A program made the position numbers and the translations under genes. The notes beneath the pieces are model-generated. The model was not told the DNA's origin. It made no database searches and saw only the letters and a list, made by a program, of their open reading frames with translations. From Actinomadura_E scrupuli (GTDB lineage: Bacteria; Actinomycetota; Actinomycetes; Streptosporangiales; Streptosporangiaceae), in the NCBI RefSeq assembly GCF_050971785.1, contig NZ_JBPCCU010000007.1, forward strand, positions 372,001 to 436,000: 64,000 nucleotides of DNA, read 5' to 3'. Of the stretch, positions 1 to 8,313 are shown piece by piece (positions within the stretch are counted from its first letter, which is position 1; each line of letters opens with the position of its first letter).

Positions 1-198
1 AGCCTGATCGGCGTCGACAGCGTGATGGCGCCCGGTAAGCGGCGCCTGGCCGCGTGGGAGCGTCTGGCGCGTGATCTCGACGCGGGCGCGCTGGATGTGA
101 TCGCCCAGGAGATCGCGCTGGGAGAGGCGATCGCCGCGGCGGGCCGCCTCATGGAGGCCACGGTCCGCGGCCGCATCGTCGTCGACGTCAACGCCTGA
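1..198 (+). CDS. C-terminal end of an acrylyl-CoA reductase / YhdH-type MDR oxidoreductase (partial)
   Basis: The window opens inside a reading frame in frame 1 that ends with TGA at 196-198. The 65 visible residues include LIGVDSVMAP, RRLAAWERLARDLD and end in RGRIVVDVNA. That order (a Gly-Ile/Val-Asp-Ser loop, a helix with WxRLAxDLD, and a final RGRxVVDV strand) is the tail of the zinc-independent medium-chain dehydrogenase subfamily that contains AcuI and YhdH, which reduce acrylyl-CoA-like enoyl-CoA esters with NADPH. Family placement is from this tail only. It is followed after 12 bases by the MaoC-like gene, so it probably belongs to the same catabolic operon. Confidence 0.7.
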   Translation, partial: SLIGVDSVMAPGKRRLAAWERLARDLDAGALDVIAQEIALGEAIAAAGRLMEATVRGRIVVDVNA

Positions 199-210
199 GC
201 GGGAGCAGAA

Positions 211-1407
211 GTGAGCGACAAGTCCGCACAACCGCAGATCACCGAGCTCGATCTGACCGATGTCGATCACCGCGTGGGCAAGCCGGTCGGCGGGGGGCAG
301 CTGTGGGATCCGTGCAGCACCTCCGACATCCGCCGCTGGGTGATGGCGATGGACTATCCCAATCCGCTGCACTGGGACGAGGAGTTCGCCCGCGCCTCGA
401 AGTTCGGCGGCCTGGTCGCGCCGCAGTCCATCGCGGTGGGGCTGGACTACGGGCACGGCGCGCAGCCGGCGTGCGTGGGATACATACCCGGCAGCCATCT
501 GATCTTCGGCGGCGAGGAGTGGTGGTTCTACGGCTGCCCGGTACGGCCGGGAGACAAGCTGTTCCAGGAGCGCCGCTTCCACGACTACAAGGTCGTGCAG
601 ACGAAGTTCGCCGGCCCCACGATGTTCTCGCGCGGCGACACCGCCCACACCAACCAGCACGGCACCCTGGTCGCGCGCGAGCGTTCGACCGCGATCCGCT
701 ATCTCGCCGCCGAGGCCGAGAAGCGCGGCATGTACGAGAACCAGCTCGGCGAGAGGAAGCGCTGGACGGCCACCGAGCTGAACGAGATCGAGAAGGTCCG
801 CCATGAGTGGCTCCTGTCGAACCGGCTGGGCCTCTCGCCGAACTTCGAGGAGGTGCAGGTCGGCGACCGGCTGCCGCGGCGGGTGATCGGCCCGCACAGC
901 GTCGCGAGCTTCACCACCGAATACCGCGCCTTCCTGTTCAACATCTGGGGCACCTTCCACTGGGTCGCACCGCCCGGCGTCGAGGATCCCTGGATCAACC
1001 AGGATCCCGGCTGGGTGGAAGGCTTCGAGTTCGACGAGGAGGGCGCGAGGATCGACCCGCGCAAGCGCGACGGGCTCTACGTCGGTCCCTCGCGTGGCCA
1101 TATCGACAGCGACAAGGCCGGCGAGATCGGCATGGCACGCGCCTACGGCTACGGCGCGACCATGGGCGCCTGGTGCACCGACTACCTGGCCTACTGGGCC
1201 GGTCATGACGGCCTGGTGCGCCACTCCAAGGCCGACTTCCGCGGACCGGCCTTCGAGGGCGACGTGACCTATTTCGACGCCGAAGTGGTCGGCAAGCAGC
1301 CGGACTCGACATGGGGCGTGCCCCTGGTCCAGGTGAAGTCGCGCCTGACCAACCAGGACGGCGGCGTGCTGGTGGACTGCACGGCCGACGTCGAGCTGCC
1401 GCTCTAG
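211..1407 (+). CDS. MaoC / FAS1-like double-hotdog acyl dehydratase
   Basis: 398 residues from a GTG start preceded by GGGAG (about 8 bases). The N-terminal half (about residues 20-180) matches the FAS1-like dehydratase (MaoC N-terminal) fold: DIRRWVMAMDYPNPLHWDE and KFGGLVAPQS are the usual substrate-pocket segments. The C-terminal half (about 225-395) is a second hotdog: GRAYGYGATMGAWCTDYLAYWAGHDG is recognisable as a degenerate hydratase helix, although the classical D-x4-H pair is not clear there. Such fused proteins hydrate or dehydrate CoA thioesters. It lies between the reductase tail and an acyl-CoA ligase, so it probably hydrates an unsaturated CoA ester in the same pathway. The substrate cannot be read from the sequence. 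Confidence 0.8.
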   Translation: MSDKSAQPQITELDLTDVDHRVGKPVGGGQLWDPCSTSDIRRWVMAMDYPNPLHWDEEFARASKFGGLVAPQSIAVGLDYGHGAQPACVGYIPGSHLIFGGEEWWFYGCPVRPGDKLFQERRFHDYKVVQTKFAGPTMFSRGDTAHTNQHGTLVARERSTAIRYLAAEAEKRGMYENQLGERKRWTATELNEIEKVRHEWLLSNRLGLSPNFEEVQVGDRLPRRVIGPHSVASFTTEYRAFLFNIWGTFHWVAPPGVEDPWINQDPGWVEGFEFDEEGARIDPRKRDGLYVGPSRGHIDSDKAGEIGMARAYGYGATMGAWCTDYLAYWAGHDGLVRHSKADFRGPAFEGDVTYFDAEVVGKQPDSTWGVPLVQVKSRLTNQDGGVLVDCTADVELPL

Positions 1408-1433
1408 CGGCGCCAAGCGGAAGGGAGTCGGCG

Positions 1434-3140
1434 ATGGGCGCTGAGACGACGTCCGATGCGGCGCGATCGGCCTCGATCGTGTCGGGTCCGCCGTTCGGCA
1501 CCGAGCCGGGACTCGGGGCGCTCACGCTGCCCGGCTTCCTGCGCGAGGTGACGGCGGACCACGGCGAGCGGGAGGCGCTGGTCTTCCACGCGGACGAGGG
1601 CGTGACCCGCTGGAGCTACGCCGAGCTGTGGGAACGCGCGATCGAGGTGGCCCGCGCGCTGCGCGCGGACGGTGTGGGCAAGGACGGCCGGGTGGGCGTG
1701 CTGATGACCAACCGCCCCGAATGGGTCGCGGCGGTGTTCGGCATCTCGCTGGCCGGCGGCGTGGCCGTCACGCTCAGCACCTTCTCCACCCCGTCCGAGC
1801 TCGACCATCTGCTGCGCGCCTCCGGCGTGTCGGTGCTGCTGTTCGAGCGCACGGTCGCGAAGAAGGACTTCGCCGCCCTCCTGACCGAGCTGGAGCCGCG
1901 GATCGACGGCGCCGCGCCCGGCGCGCTGCGCTCCGGCCGGTACCCCTTCCTGCGCCGCCTGGCGATGATCGGAGATGCCGCGCCGGGGCTGGCGATCGAC
2001 ACCTGGGAGACCTTCCTCGCGCGGGGCGCCGACCAGCCGCGCGAGCTGGTCGAGGCCACCGCCGCCGCGGTGCTGCCCAGCGACGCGGCCGTGCTGTTCT
2101 TCTCCTCCGGCTCCACCAGCAAGCCGAAGGGCATCCTCAGCAGCCACCGCGGCGTGGCCACCCAGCTGTGGCGCTTTCGGCGCATGTACCGGTTCGGCCC
2201 GGAAGATGACATCCGCTGCTGGACCGCCAACGGCTTCTTCTGGTCCGGCAACTTCGGCATGGCCATCGGCGCCACCCTGGCCAGCGGCGGCGCCATCGTG
2301 CTGCAACCCACCTTCGACGCCGCCGAGGCCCTGGCGCTCATGCAGGCCGAACGGGTGAACTTCCCGGTGGCCTGGCCGCACCAGTGGGCGCAGCTGGAGG
2401 GTGCCCCCAACTGGGGCACCGTCGATCTGAGCGCCATGCGCTTCGTGGACTTCAACACCCCGATCGCCCGCCACCCCACGGTGTCGGCCAAGTGGTTCGA
2501 GCCCGGCCACGCCTACGGCAACACCGAGACCTTCACCATCACCACCTGCTTCCCCGCCAACACGCCCCCCGGCGTGCACGCCGACAGCAGCGGCGAGGCG
2601 CTCCCGGGTGTGACGGTGAAGATCGTCGACCCGCTCACCGGTGAGGTCCTCCCCCGCGGCGAGCGCGGAGAGATCTGCGTCAAGGGCCCCACCCTCATGC
2701 TGGGCTACATCGGCATACCGCTGGACGACACCCTCGACGCCGAGGGCTTCTTCCGCACCGGCGACGGCGGCCGCCTCGACGACCTCGGCCGCCTGTTCTG
2801 GGAGGGCAGGCTCACCGACATCATCAAGACCGGCGGCGCGAACGTCTCCCCGCGCGAGGTGGACGAGGCGCTCGCGGCGCATCCCGGCGTCAAGATGGCC
2901 CACACCATCGGCCTCCCGCACGAGACCCTCGGCGAGGTCGTCGTCGCCTGCGTCGTGCCGCACCAGGGCGCCGGCCTCGGCGCCGAGGAGATCCGCAGCG
3001 CACTGCGGGAACGGCTGGCGAGTTACAAGGTGCCACGGCACGTGCTCTTCTTCGCCGAGGAGGAGATCGCCCTCACCGGCAGCGCGAAGATCAAGTCCAG
3101 TGATCTCCGTGAACTGGCCGCCGAGCGCCTGCAGGAGTAG
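1434..3140 (+). CDS. Acyl-CoA synthetase (AMP-forming, ANL superfamily)
   Basis: 568 residues from ATG 1434, which has AAGGGAG 7 bases upstream; the frame is open further 5' but that part overlaps the preceding gene. Signature pieces in order: FFSSGSTSKPKG (A3 P-loop, about residue 220), YGNTET (A5, about 361), RTGDGG (A7, about 441), a hinge DIIKTGGANVSP (about 460) and a C-terminal GSAKIKSS carrying the catalytic Lys (about 552). All adenylation motifs look intact. The enzyme should activate a free carboxylic acid to its CoA ester through an acyl-AMP. In this operon it most likely supplies the CoA substrate for the dehydratase, dehydrogenase and lyase. The substrate is unknown. Confidence 0.9.
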   Translation: MGAETTSDAARSASIVSGPPFGTEPGLGALTLPGFLREVTADHGEREALVFHADEGVTRWSYAELWERAIEVARALRADGVGKDGRVGVLMTNRPEWVAAVFGISLAGGVAVTLSTFSTPSELDHLLRASGVSVLLFERTVAKKDFAALLTELEPRIDGAAPGALRSGRYPFLRRLAMIGDAAPGLAIDTWETFLARGADQPRELVEATAAAVLPSDAAVLFFSSGSTSKPKGILSSHRGVATQLWRFRRMYRFGPEDDIRCWTANGFFWSGNFGMAIGATLASGGAIVLQPTFDAAEALALMQAERVNFPVAWPHQWAQLEGAPNWGTVDLSAMRFVDFNTPIARHPTVSAKWFEPGHAYGNTETFTITTCFPANTPPGVHADSSGEALPGVTVKIVDPLTGEVLPRGERGEICVKGPTLMLGYIGIPLDDTLDAEGFFRTGDGGRLDDLGRLFWEGRLTDIIKTGGANVSPREVDEALAAHPGVKMAHTIGLPHETLGEVVVACVVPHQGAGLGAEEIRSALRERLASYKVPRHVLFFAEEEIALTGSAKIKSSDLRELAAERLQE

Positions 3141-3227
3141 GAGCCCCCGGAATTCACCAGCCGGCAGCAGAGGACCCCGGCGTACCGAAACGGCGACCGC
3201 CGGGTCCGGTGAGAGGAGGAACGAAGG

Positions 3228-4055
3228 ATGGCCACGATCGTCACGGAGAAACTGGCTGAAACCGTCGGGGCGGAGGTACGGGACGTCGACGTCGACCGTC
3301 TGCTGAACGACGACGATCTGCCCGCGGCGTGCCTGGAGGCGCTCGAGGAGCACGGCGTGCTGTTGTTCCGCAAGCTGCACGCCGGCGATGACGCCCAGGT
3401 GGCGTTCTGCCGGAGGCTGGGCGACCTCGTCAGGTTCCCCGGCTATCCGATCCCGGAGATCATGGAGATCAGTTTCGACCCGGACAACCCGAACGCGGAG
3501 TACTTCGCGAGCAACGACTACTGGCACATCGACGGTGCCCTCGGCGAGACCCCGACGAAGGCTTCGGTGATGAGCGCCCACGTGATCGCCGAGCAGGGCG
3601 GCGAGACGGAGTTCGCCAGCACCTACGCGGCCTACGACGCCCTCTCCGACGAGGAGAAGGAGCGCTACGCCAAGCTCCGGGTGGTCCACACGTTCGAGGC
3701 GATCCAGCGCCTGACCTACCCGGACCCGACACCGGAGCAGCTGGCCGAGTGGGCGTCGCGGGCCGACCGGGAGCACCCGCTGGTGTGGGAGCACCAGTCG
3801 GGACGGCGTTCACTGGTGTTCGGGGCGACGGCGTCGCACATCGTCGGGATGGACGTCGAGGAGGGCCGGGCGTTGCTGGCGGACCTCGTACGGCGAGCCA
3901 CCACACCCGACCGGGTGCTGCGGCACACCTGGTCGGTGGGCGACATGGTGATCTGGGACAACCAGGGCCTGGTCCACCGGGCATGCCCCTTCGACCGGCA
4001 GAGGCCGCGCAGGATGCACCGCACGACCCTCGTCGGCGACGAGCCGATTCGATGA
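3228..4055 (+). CDS. TauD/TfdA-family Fe(II)/2-oxoglutarate dioxygenase
   Basis: 275 residues; ATG preceded by GAGAGGAGG. The facial triad is visible: His100 and Asp102 in YWHID, and the distal His250 in GLVHRAC; Arg residues in PRRMHRTTL are candidates for the 2-oxoglutarate carboxylate contact. Length fits the TauD/TfdA family, which hydroxylates substrates such as taurine, aryloxyacetates or carnitine-like compounds and often triggers their cleavage. An 87-base gap separates it from the ligase gene, and its stop overlaps the following SDR start (ATGA), so the two are translationally coupled and probably oxidise the same substrate in sequence. Confidence 0.88.
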   Translation: MATIVTEKLAETVGAEVRDVDVDRLLNDDDLPAACLEALEEHGVLLFRKLHAGDDAQVAFCRRLGDLVRFPGYPIPEIMEISFDPDNPNAEYFASNDYWHIDGALGETPTKASVMSAHVIAEQGGETEFASTYAAYDALSDEEKERYAKLRVVHTFEAIQRLTYPDPTPEQLAEWASRADREHPLVWEHQSGRRSLVFGATASHIVGMDVEEGRALLADLVRRATTPDRVLRHTWSVGDMVIWDNQGLVHRACPFDRQRPRRMHRTTLVGDEPIR

Positions 4056-4795
4056 GCGGCCGCACGGCCATCGTCACCGGCGGCGCCTCGGGCATCGGCG
4101 GCGCCATCGGCCGACGGCTGGCGGCCGACGGCGCCATGGTGGCGATCTTCGACCTCGACGGCGAGGCCGCCCGGGCCGCGGCCGCGTCGATCGAGCAGGC
4201 CGGCGGCAAGGCCATCGGCCTGTCCGTCGACGTGACCGACCGCCCCGGCATCGACGCTGGGCTCGACGAGGTACGGGCCCGGCTGGGCCGGCCGGCGATC
4301 CTGGTGAACAGCGCCGGGATGAGCCTCGACGGCCCCTTCCTCGAGATCACCGCCGAGGCCTGGAACCGCGTACTGGCCGTCAACCTCACGGGCACCTTCG
4401 ACTGCTGCCAGGCGGTGCTCCCGGACATGGTCGAGGAGGGCTGGGGTCGCATCGTCAACATCTCGTCGTCGAGCGTCCACAGCGGCGCATCCGGAATGGC
4501 CGGCTACGTGGCGTCGAAGTCGGGCGTGGTCGGCCTCACCAAGGTCCTGGCGCTGGAGTTCGGCCGGCACGGGATCACGGTCAACACGATCCCGCCCGGT
4601 TTCATCGACACGCCCATGCTGCGCCGGACCGTACGGAGCGGCTTCATCAGCGTCGAGCAGCAGACGGCGAAGACCCCCGTCGGCCGCATCGGCCGGCCCG
4701 AGGACGTCGCCGCCGCCTGTGCTTTCCTGGTGAGCGAGGAGGCCGGCTACATCACCGGGCAGATCATCGGCGTCAACGGCGGACGGAACACCTGA
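4052..4795 (+). CDS. Short-chain dehydrogenase/reductase (FabG-like)
   Basis: 247 residues. The start ATG at 4052 overlaps the dioxygenase stop, which decides the start; the frame is open further upstream only as a shadow of that gene. Classical SDR features: TGGASGIG (residues 10-17) for the nucleotide, NSAG near 87, Ser in ISSSSVHS near 138, and Tyr152-x3-Lys156 in YVASK. The C-terminus VNGGRNT is the usual short SDR ending. Probably an NAD(P)-dependent alcohol or 3-hydroxyacyl dehydrogenase acting on the product of the coupled dioxygenase. The exact substrate is not visible. Confidence 0.88.
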   Translation: MSGRTAIVTGGASGIGGAIGRRLAADGAMVAIFDLDGEAARAAAASIEQAGGKAIGLSVDVTDRPGIDAGLDEVRARLGRPAILVNSAGMSLDGPFLEITAEAWNRVLAVNLTGTFDCCQAVLPDMVEEGWGRIVNISSSSVHSGASGMAGYVASKSGVVGLTKVLALEFGRHGITVNTIPPGFIDTPMLRRTVRSGFISVEQQTAKTPVGRIGRPEDVAAACAFLVSEEAGYITGQIIGVNGGRNT

Positions 4796-4907
4796 CCTGG
4801 CACGACCGGCCTCTGCCGCCCCGCCTTCGCCGGCGTACCGCGGCCGGTGGCGGGCCGGGAGCAGCACCTGAACGGCTTCGGCGAATTCGGACATGAGGAT
4901 CGTGATC

Positions 4908-6074
4908 GTGGACTTTTCCCTCACGGAGGATCAGCAGGCCATTCGGGATGCCGTTCTCGAATACTGCTCCCGGTTCTCCGATGATTACTGGCTCGAACGT
5001 GACGATGAAGGTGTCTTTCCGTCCGACTTCCACAAGTCGATGGCCGAGTCCGGCTGGCTCGGCGTCGCCATGCCCGAGGCGGTGGGCGGCGCGGGCCTCG
5101 GTATCACCGAAGCGGCGATCATGATGCAGGCGGTCGCCGAGTCGGGGGGCGGGATGACAGCGGCCTCCAGCATCCACGGCCCGGTGTTCAGCATGCAGCC
5201 GGTGGCCCTGTTCGGCACCGAAGAGCAGCGGCAGCGCATGATTCCACCGGTGCTCAGCGGCGAGGATCTCATCTGCTTCGCGGTGACCGAGCCCAACACC
5301 GGCCTCGACACGACGAAACTCAGAACCCGCGCGGAAAGACGCGACGGCGGCTACCGGGTCGACGGGGAGAAGATCTGGATCTCCGTGGCCCAGGTGGCGA
5401 ACAAGATGATGCTGCTCGCCCGCACCACTCCCCTCGACGAGGTGAAGCGCAAGACCGAGGGACTGTCGCTGTTCTTCACCGATCTCGATCGCTCCAAGAT
5501 CGAGGTTCGCAAGATTCGCAAGATGGGCCGGCACGCCGTCGATTCGAATGTGCTGTTCATCTCCGACCTGTGGATTCCGGCGGAAGACCGGATCGGGGCC
5601 GAGGGCGACGGATTTAAGATCATCCTGCACGGCCTCAATCCCGAGCGCATACTGCTCGGCGCCGAAGCCATAGGGCTCGGACGGGTGGCCATCAAGCGTG
5701 CCGCCCGCTATGCCAGGGAACGCATCGTCTTCGACCGGCCCATCGGCATGAACCAGGGGATCCAGCACCCGCTGGCGAAATGCTGGGCGCAGCTGGAGGC
5801 CGCCAATCTGATGGTCATGAAAGCGGCCACGATGTTCGACAAGGGCCTGGACTGCGGTGTCGAGGCGAACGCCGGCAAGTACCTGGCCGCCGAGGCCGGG
5901 TTCGAGGCATGCCACACCGCCATGCTGACCCTGGGCGGAATGGGATACGCACAGGAGTATCACGTCGAACGCTACCTGCGTGAAATCCTCATCCCGCGAA
6001 CCGCGCCGGTCAGCCCTCATATGATTCTGAATTTCCTGGCCGAGAAGGTGCTCGATCTGCCCAAGTCCTACTGA
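4908..6074 (+). CDS. Acyl-CoA dehydrogenase
   Basis: About 388 residues if translation starts at GTG 4908, which gives the normal N-terminus VDFSLTEDQQAIRDAV and has GAGG about 10 bases upstream; ATG 4893 or GTG 4902 are alternatives. Family landmarks: FAVTEPNTGLDTTKL (FAD and substrate loop), KIWISVAQVANKMMLLART, RILLGAEAIGLG and a C-terminal GGMGYAQEYHVERYLRE. Full length for the medium/short-chain acyl-CoA dehydrogenase family, an FAD flavoenzyme that inserts the alpha-beta double bond and passes electrons to ETF. It is followed by a CitE-like lyase and a CoA-transferase, an order that recalls the Pseudomonas aeruginosa itaconate locus, which also contains an acyl-CoA dehydrogenase. Confidence 0.9.
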   Translation: MDFSLTEDQQAIRDAVLEYCSRFSDDYWLERDDEGVFPSDFHKSMAESGWLGVAMPEAVGGAGLGITEAAIMMQAVAESGGGMTAASSIHGPVFSMQPVALFGTEEQRQRMIPPVLSGEDLICFAVTEPNTGLDTTKLRTRAERRDGGYRVDGEKIWISVAQVANKMMLLARTTPLDEVKRKTEGLSLFFTDLDRSKIEVRKIRKMGRHAVDSNVLFISDLWIPAEDRIGAEGDGFKIILHGLNPERILLGAEAIGLGRVAIKRAARYARERIVFDRPIGMNQGIQHPLAKCWAQLEAANLMVMKAATMFDKGLDCGVEANAGKYLAAEAGFEACHTAMLTLGGMGYAQEYHVERYLREILIPRTAPVSPHMILNFLAEKVLDLPKSY

Positions 6075-6110
6075 GACGGAAAGACATCGGATCGAGGAGT
6101 CAGAGAGGCA

Positions 6111-7004
6111 ATGACCGGCACAGGCGAGACCTTCAGCGCGCGCTCCTGGCTGTTCGCCCCGGGCGACAGCGAAAGAAAGATGGAAAAGGCCACCGCCGGC
6201 CCGGCGGACATCGTCGTCCTCGACCTGGAGGACGCGGTGACGGACGACGGAAAGCCCAGGTCCCGGGCGATGGTCTCGGCCTTTCTGACGGCTCGGCCGC
6301 AAGAGGACAGAGACCGATTGTGGGTGCGGGTCAACCCGCTGGACGGCCCCCATGCGCTGGCCGACCTGGCGGCGGTGATCCCCGCACAGCCCGGCGGCAT
6401 CATGCTTCCCAAGTCACGCGGCCGTGCGGACGTGGAGCTTCTCGACCACTACCTCTCGGCGCTGGAGGTATCCGCCGGCATCGAGCAGGGCTCGACGAAG
6501 GTCATCGCCCTGGTGACCGAGACGGCCGAGGGCATGTTCACCACCGGCTCGTACAAGGGCGCACCGAGACTGGTCGCCATGACCTGGGGTGCGGAAGATC
6601 TCGCCGATGCGGTGGGCGCCAGCGAGAACCGCGATCCTGACGGAGGCTATGGCTTCACCTACGAGCTGGCCCGAAGCCTGTGCCTCCTGGGTGCGGCCGC
6701 CGCCGGTGTGGCGCCCATCGAGACCATCCAGGGCGACTTCCGTGATGTGGAAGGACTGCGCCGGCGAGCCGAGAAGGTACGCCGTGACGGATACCGGGGC
6801 ATGCTGGCCATCCACCCTGCCCAGGTGGATGTGATCAACGCGGCCTTCACCCCCACGGAGGAGGAACTCGCCGCGGCTCAGCAGATCGTCGATCTGTTCG
6901 CCGCAAATCCCGGCGCCGGCGCCATCGGTCACCAGGGCGCCATGCTCGACCGCCCCCATCTCGCCCGCGCACAGGCCCTGCTGGCATCAGGGGGACGCGC
7001 GTGA
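6111..7004 (+). CDS. HpcH/HpaI-family CoA-ester lyase (CitE-like, citramalyl/malyl-CoA lyase type)
   Basis: 297 residues from ATG 6111. The fold is identified by SWLFAPGDSERKMEKA at the N-terminus, VVLDLEDAV (acidic metal ligands), VNPLDGP, GIMLPKSRG and LVTETAEGMF, all typical of citrate-lyase beta subunit-like TIM barrels. Free-standing members cleave or form malyl-, citramalyl- or beta-methylmalyl-CoA with Mg2+. The stop overlaps the GTG of the following CoA-transferase, so the two are coupled. In itaconate degradation a similar lyase (Ccl, RipC) splits citramalyl-CoA to acetyl-CoA and pyruvate; the neighbouring CoA-transferase and MaoC-like protein make that or a related route plausible here. 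Confidence 0.87.
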   Translation: MTGTGETFSARSWLFAPGDSERKMEKATAGPADIVVLDLEDAVTDDGKPRSRAMVSAFLTARPQEDRDRLWVRVNPLDGPHALADLAAVIPAQPGGIMLPKSRGRADVELLDHYLSALEVSAGIEQGSTKVIALVTETAEGMFTTGSYKGAPRLVAMTWGAEDLADAVGASENRDPDGGYGFTYELARSLCLLGAAAAGVAPIETIQGDFRDVEGLRRRAEKVRRDGYRGMLAIHPAQVDVINAAFTPTEEELAAAQQIVDLFAANPGAGAIGHQGAMLDRPHLARAQALLASGGRA

Positions 7005-8272
7005 CGGCCGTCTCCGATGCCGGCGACCTGGACCTCGGCCGGTTCCTGCGCCCCGGCGACCACATCGTCATGGGCCAGGCCTGCGGCGAACCGACCACGC
7101 TGGTCGAGGCGCTGATCGCTCAGGGCCGCGAGATCGGCGGGCTTTCCGCCTTCATCGCGACGAGCTTCTCCGGTCTGCTCACCCCGGCGGCGACGGACGC
7201 CTTCTCCCTGTCCAGCATGGGGGCGATCGGCGCGTTGCGCTCGCTGACCAAAGAGCACAGGCTCGGCGTGGTCCCCTGCCATGTCAGCCAGATCGGCCCG
7301 ATGATCGAGGCCGGGACCCTCGCGTGCGACGTCGCCTTCGTCCAGGTCAGCACGCCCGACGCGAACGGCGACCACAGCTTCGGCCTCATCAGCGACTACG
7401 TACGGGCCGCCGTCGCCAAGGCGCGCGTCGTCATAGCGGAGGTCAACGACCAGGTGCCCTTCACCCACGGCGAGCTGCTGCCCGCAGCGGAGATCGACTG
7501 CGCCGTGCGGGTCTCGCGGCCGCCGGTGGAGGTGCCACCGGCGAGAATCGGCGAGACCGACGAGGCCATAGCGGAACACGCCGCCGCCTACATCGAGGAC
7601 GGCTCGGTCATTCAGACCGGGGTCGGCGCCGTGCCGGATGCGGTCCTTCGCCTGCTGCACGACCGCAGGGATCTGGGCGTGCACTCGGGGATGCTGGGCG
7701 ACGGTCTGGTCGAGCTGGTCGAGGCGGGCGTCGTCACCAATGCGCGCAAACGCATCGACAAAGGGGTCTCGGTCAACGGTGCCCTGATCGGCACCAGGCG
7801 TCTCTACGAATTCGCCCACCGCAACCCGCGGATCCGCATGTGCACCACTTCCTACACCCATGATGCGGCCGTGCTCGCGCGGCTGGACGGACTGGTGACC
7901 ATCAATTCAGCCGTGGAGGTCGACCTGACCGGCCAGGTGAACGCCGAACAGAGCGGATCGGCCTACTTCGGCGGTACCGGCGGCCAGGTGGACTTCGTCC
8001 GGGCCGGGGCGCGCTCACCCGGTGGTCACGCCATCATCGCTCTGCCCGCCACCGCCAAGGGCGGCACGGTCAGCCGGATAACCGTCCACCTGTCGGGGCC
8101 GGTCACCACCGCGCGCAGTGACGTGGATGTGATCGTCACCGAGTTCGGCGCGGCCGAGCTCAAGGGCCAGACCCTTGCCGAGCGCACCCGCCGGCTGGTC
8201 GCCATCGCCCATCCCGACTTTCAGGAAGAGCTGGCGCGGGAGGCCCACACCGTTCAGCAGAGGGGCTTCTGA
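7001..8272 (+). CDS. Acetyl-CoA hydrolase/transferase family CoA-transferase (4-hydroxybutyrate/itaconate CoA-transferase-like)
   Basis: 423 residues from GTG 7001, overlapping the lyase stop by four bases. The C-terminal half has the strong family block: RMCTTSYTHD, then INSAVEVDLTGQVNAEQSG, where the Glu in VEVDLTGQ is the likely CoA-acceptor nucleophile, and GGTGGQVDFVRAG. Related proteins include 4-hydroxybutyrate CoA-transferase and itaconate CoA-transferase (Ict, RipA). They move CoA from acetyl- or succinyl-CoA onto an acid. The position directly after a CitE-like lyase matches the Ict-Ccl pairing, which is the basis for the itaconate suggestion; the substrate itself is inferred. Confidence 0.85.
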   Translation: MTAVSDAGDLDLGRFLRPGDHIVMGQACGEPTTLVEALIAQGREIGGLSAFIATSFSGLLTPAATDAFSLSSMGAIGALRSLTKEHRLGVVPCHVSQIGPMIEAGTLACDVAFVQVSTPDANGDHSFGLISDYVRAAVAKARVVIAEVNDQVPFTHGELLPAAEIDCAVRVSRPPVEVPPARIGETDEAIAEHAAAYIEDGSVIQTGVGAVPDAVLRLLHDRRDLGVHSGMLGDGLVELVEAGVVTNARKRIDKGVSVNGALIGTRRLYEFAHRNPRIRMCTTSYTHDAAVLARLDGLVTINSAVEVDLTGQVNAEQSGSAYFGGTGGQVDFVRAGARSPGGHAIIALPATAKGGTVSRITVHLSGPVTTARSDVDVIVTEFGAAELKGQTLAERTRRLVAIAHPDFQEELAREAHTVQQRGF

Positions 8273-8313
8273 TGAGCGACACCGTGCTCATCGATCGAGG
8301 CTCGGGCACATGA
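8272..8313 (+). pseudogene. 13-codon minigene, probable 5' relic of an enoyl-CoA hydratase gene
   Basis: ATG 8272 overlaps the stop of the CoA-transferase (ATGA) and a TGA at 8311-8313 overlaps the next ATG at 8310. The encoded peptide MSDTVLIDRGSGT reads exactly like the first residues of enoyl-CoA hydratases (typically MSDxVLxDRxGxVAT). A hydratase gene could have been lost by deletion between this 5' end and the CaiB-type gene, leaving a coupled mini-frame. It may still carry ribosomes from one gene to the next. The peptide is too short to prove homology. Confidence 0.4.

Noticed and set aside
1404..3794. Long open frame (about 800 codons) antisense to the acyl-CoA ligase and dioxygenase
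   Set aside because: It crosses two well-defined genes with full domain motifs and is rich in Arg, Gly and Ala; typical antisense openness in GC-rich DNA.
4773..6353. About 500-codon frame antisense to the acyl-CoA dehydrogenase
   Set aside because: The plus-strand frame has all acyl-CoA dehydrogenase signatures.
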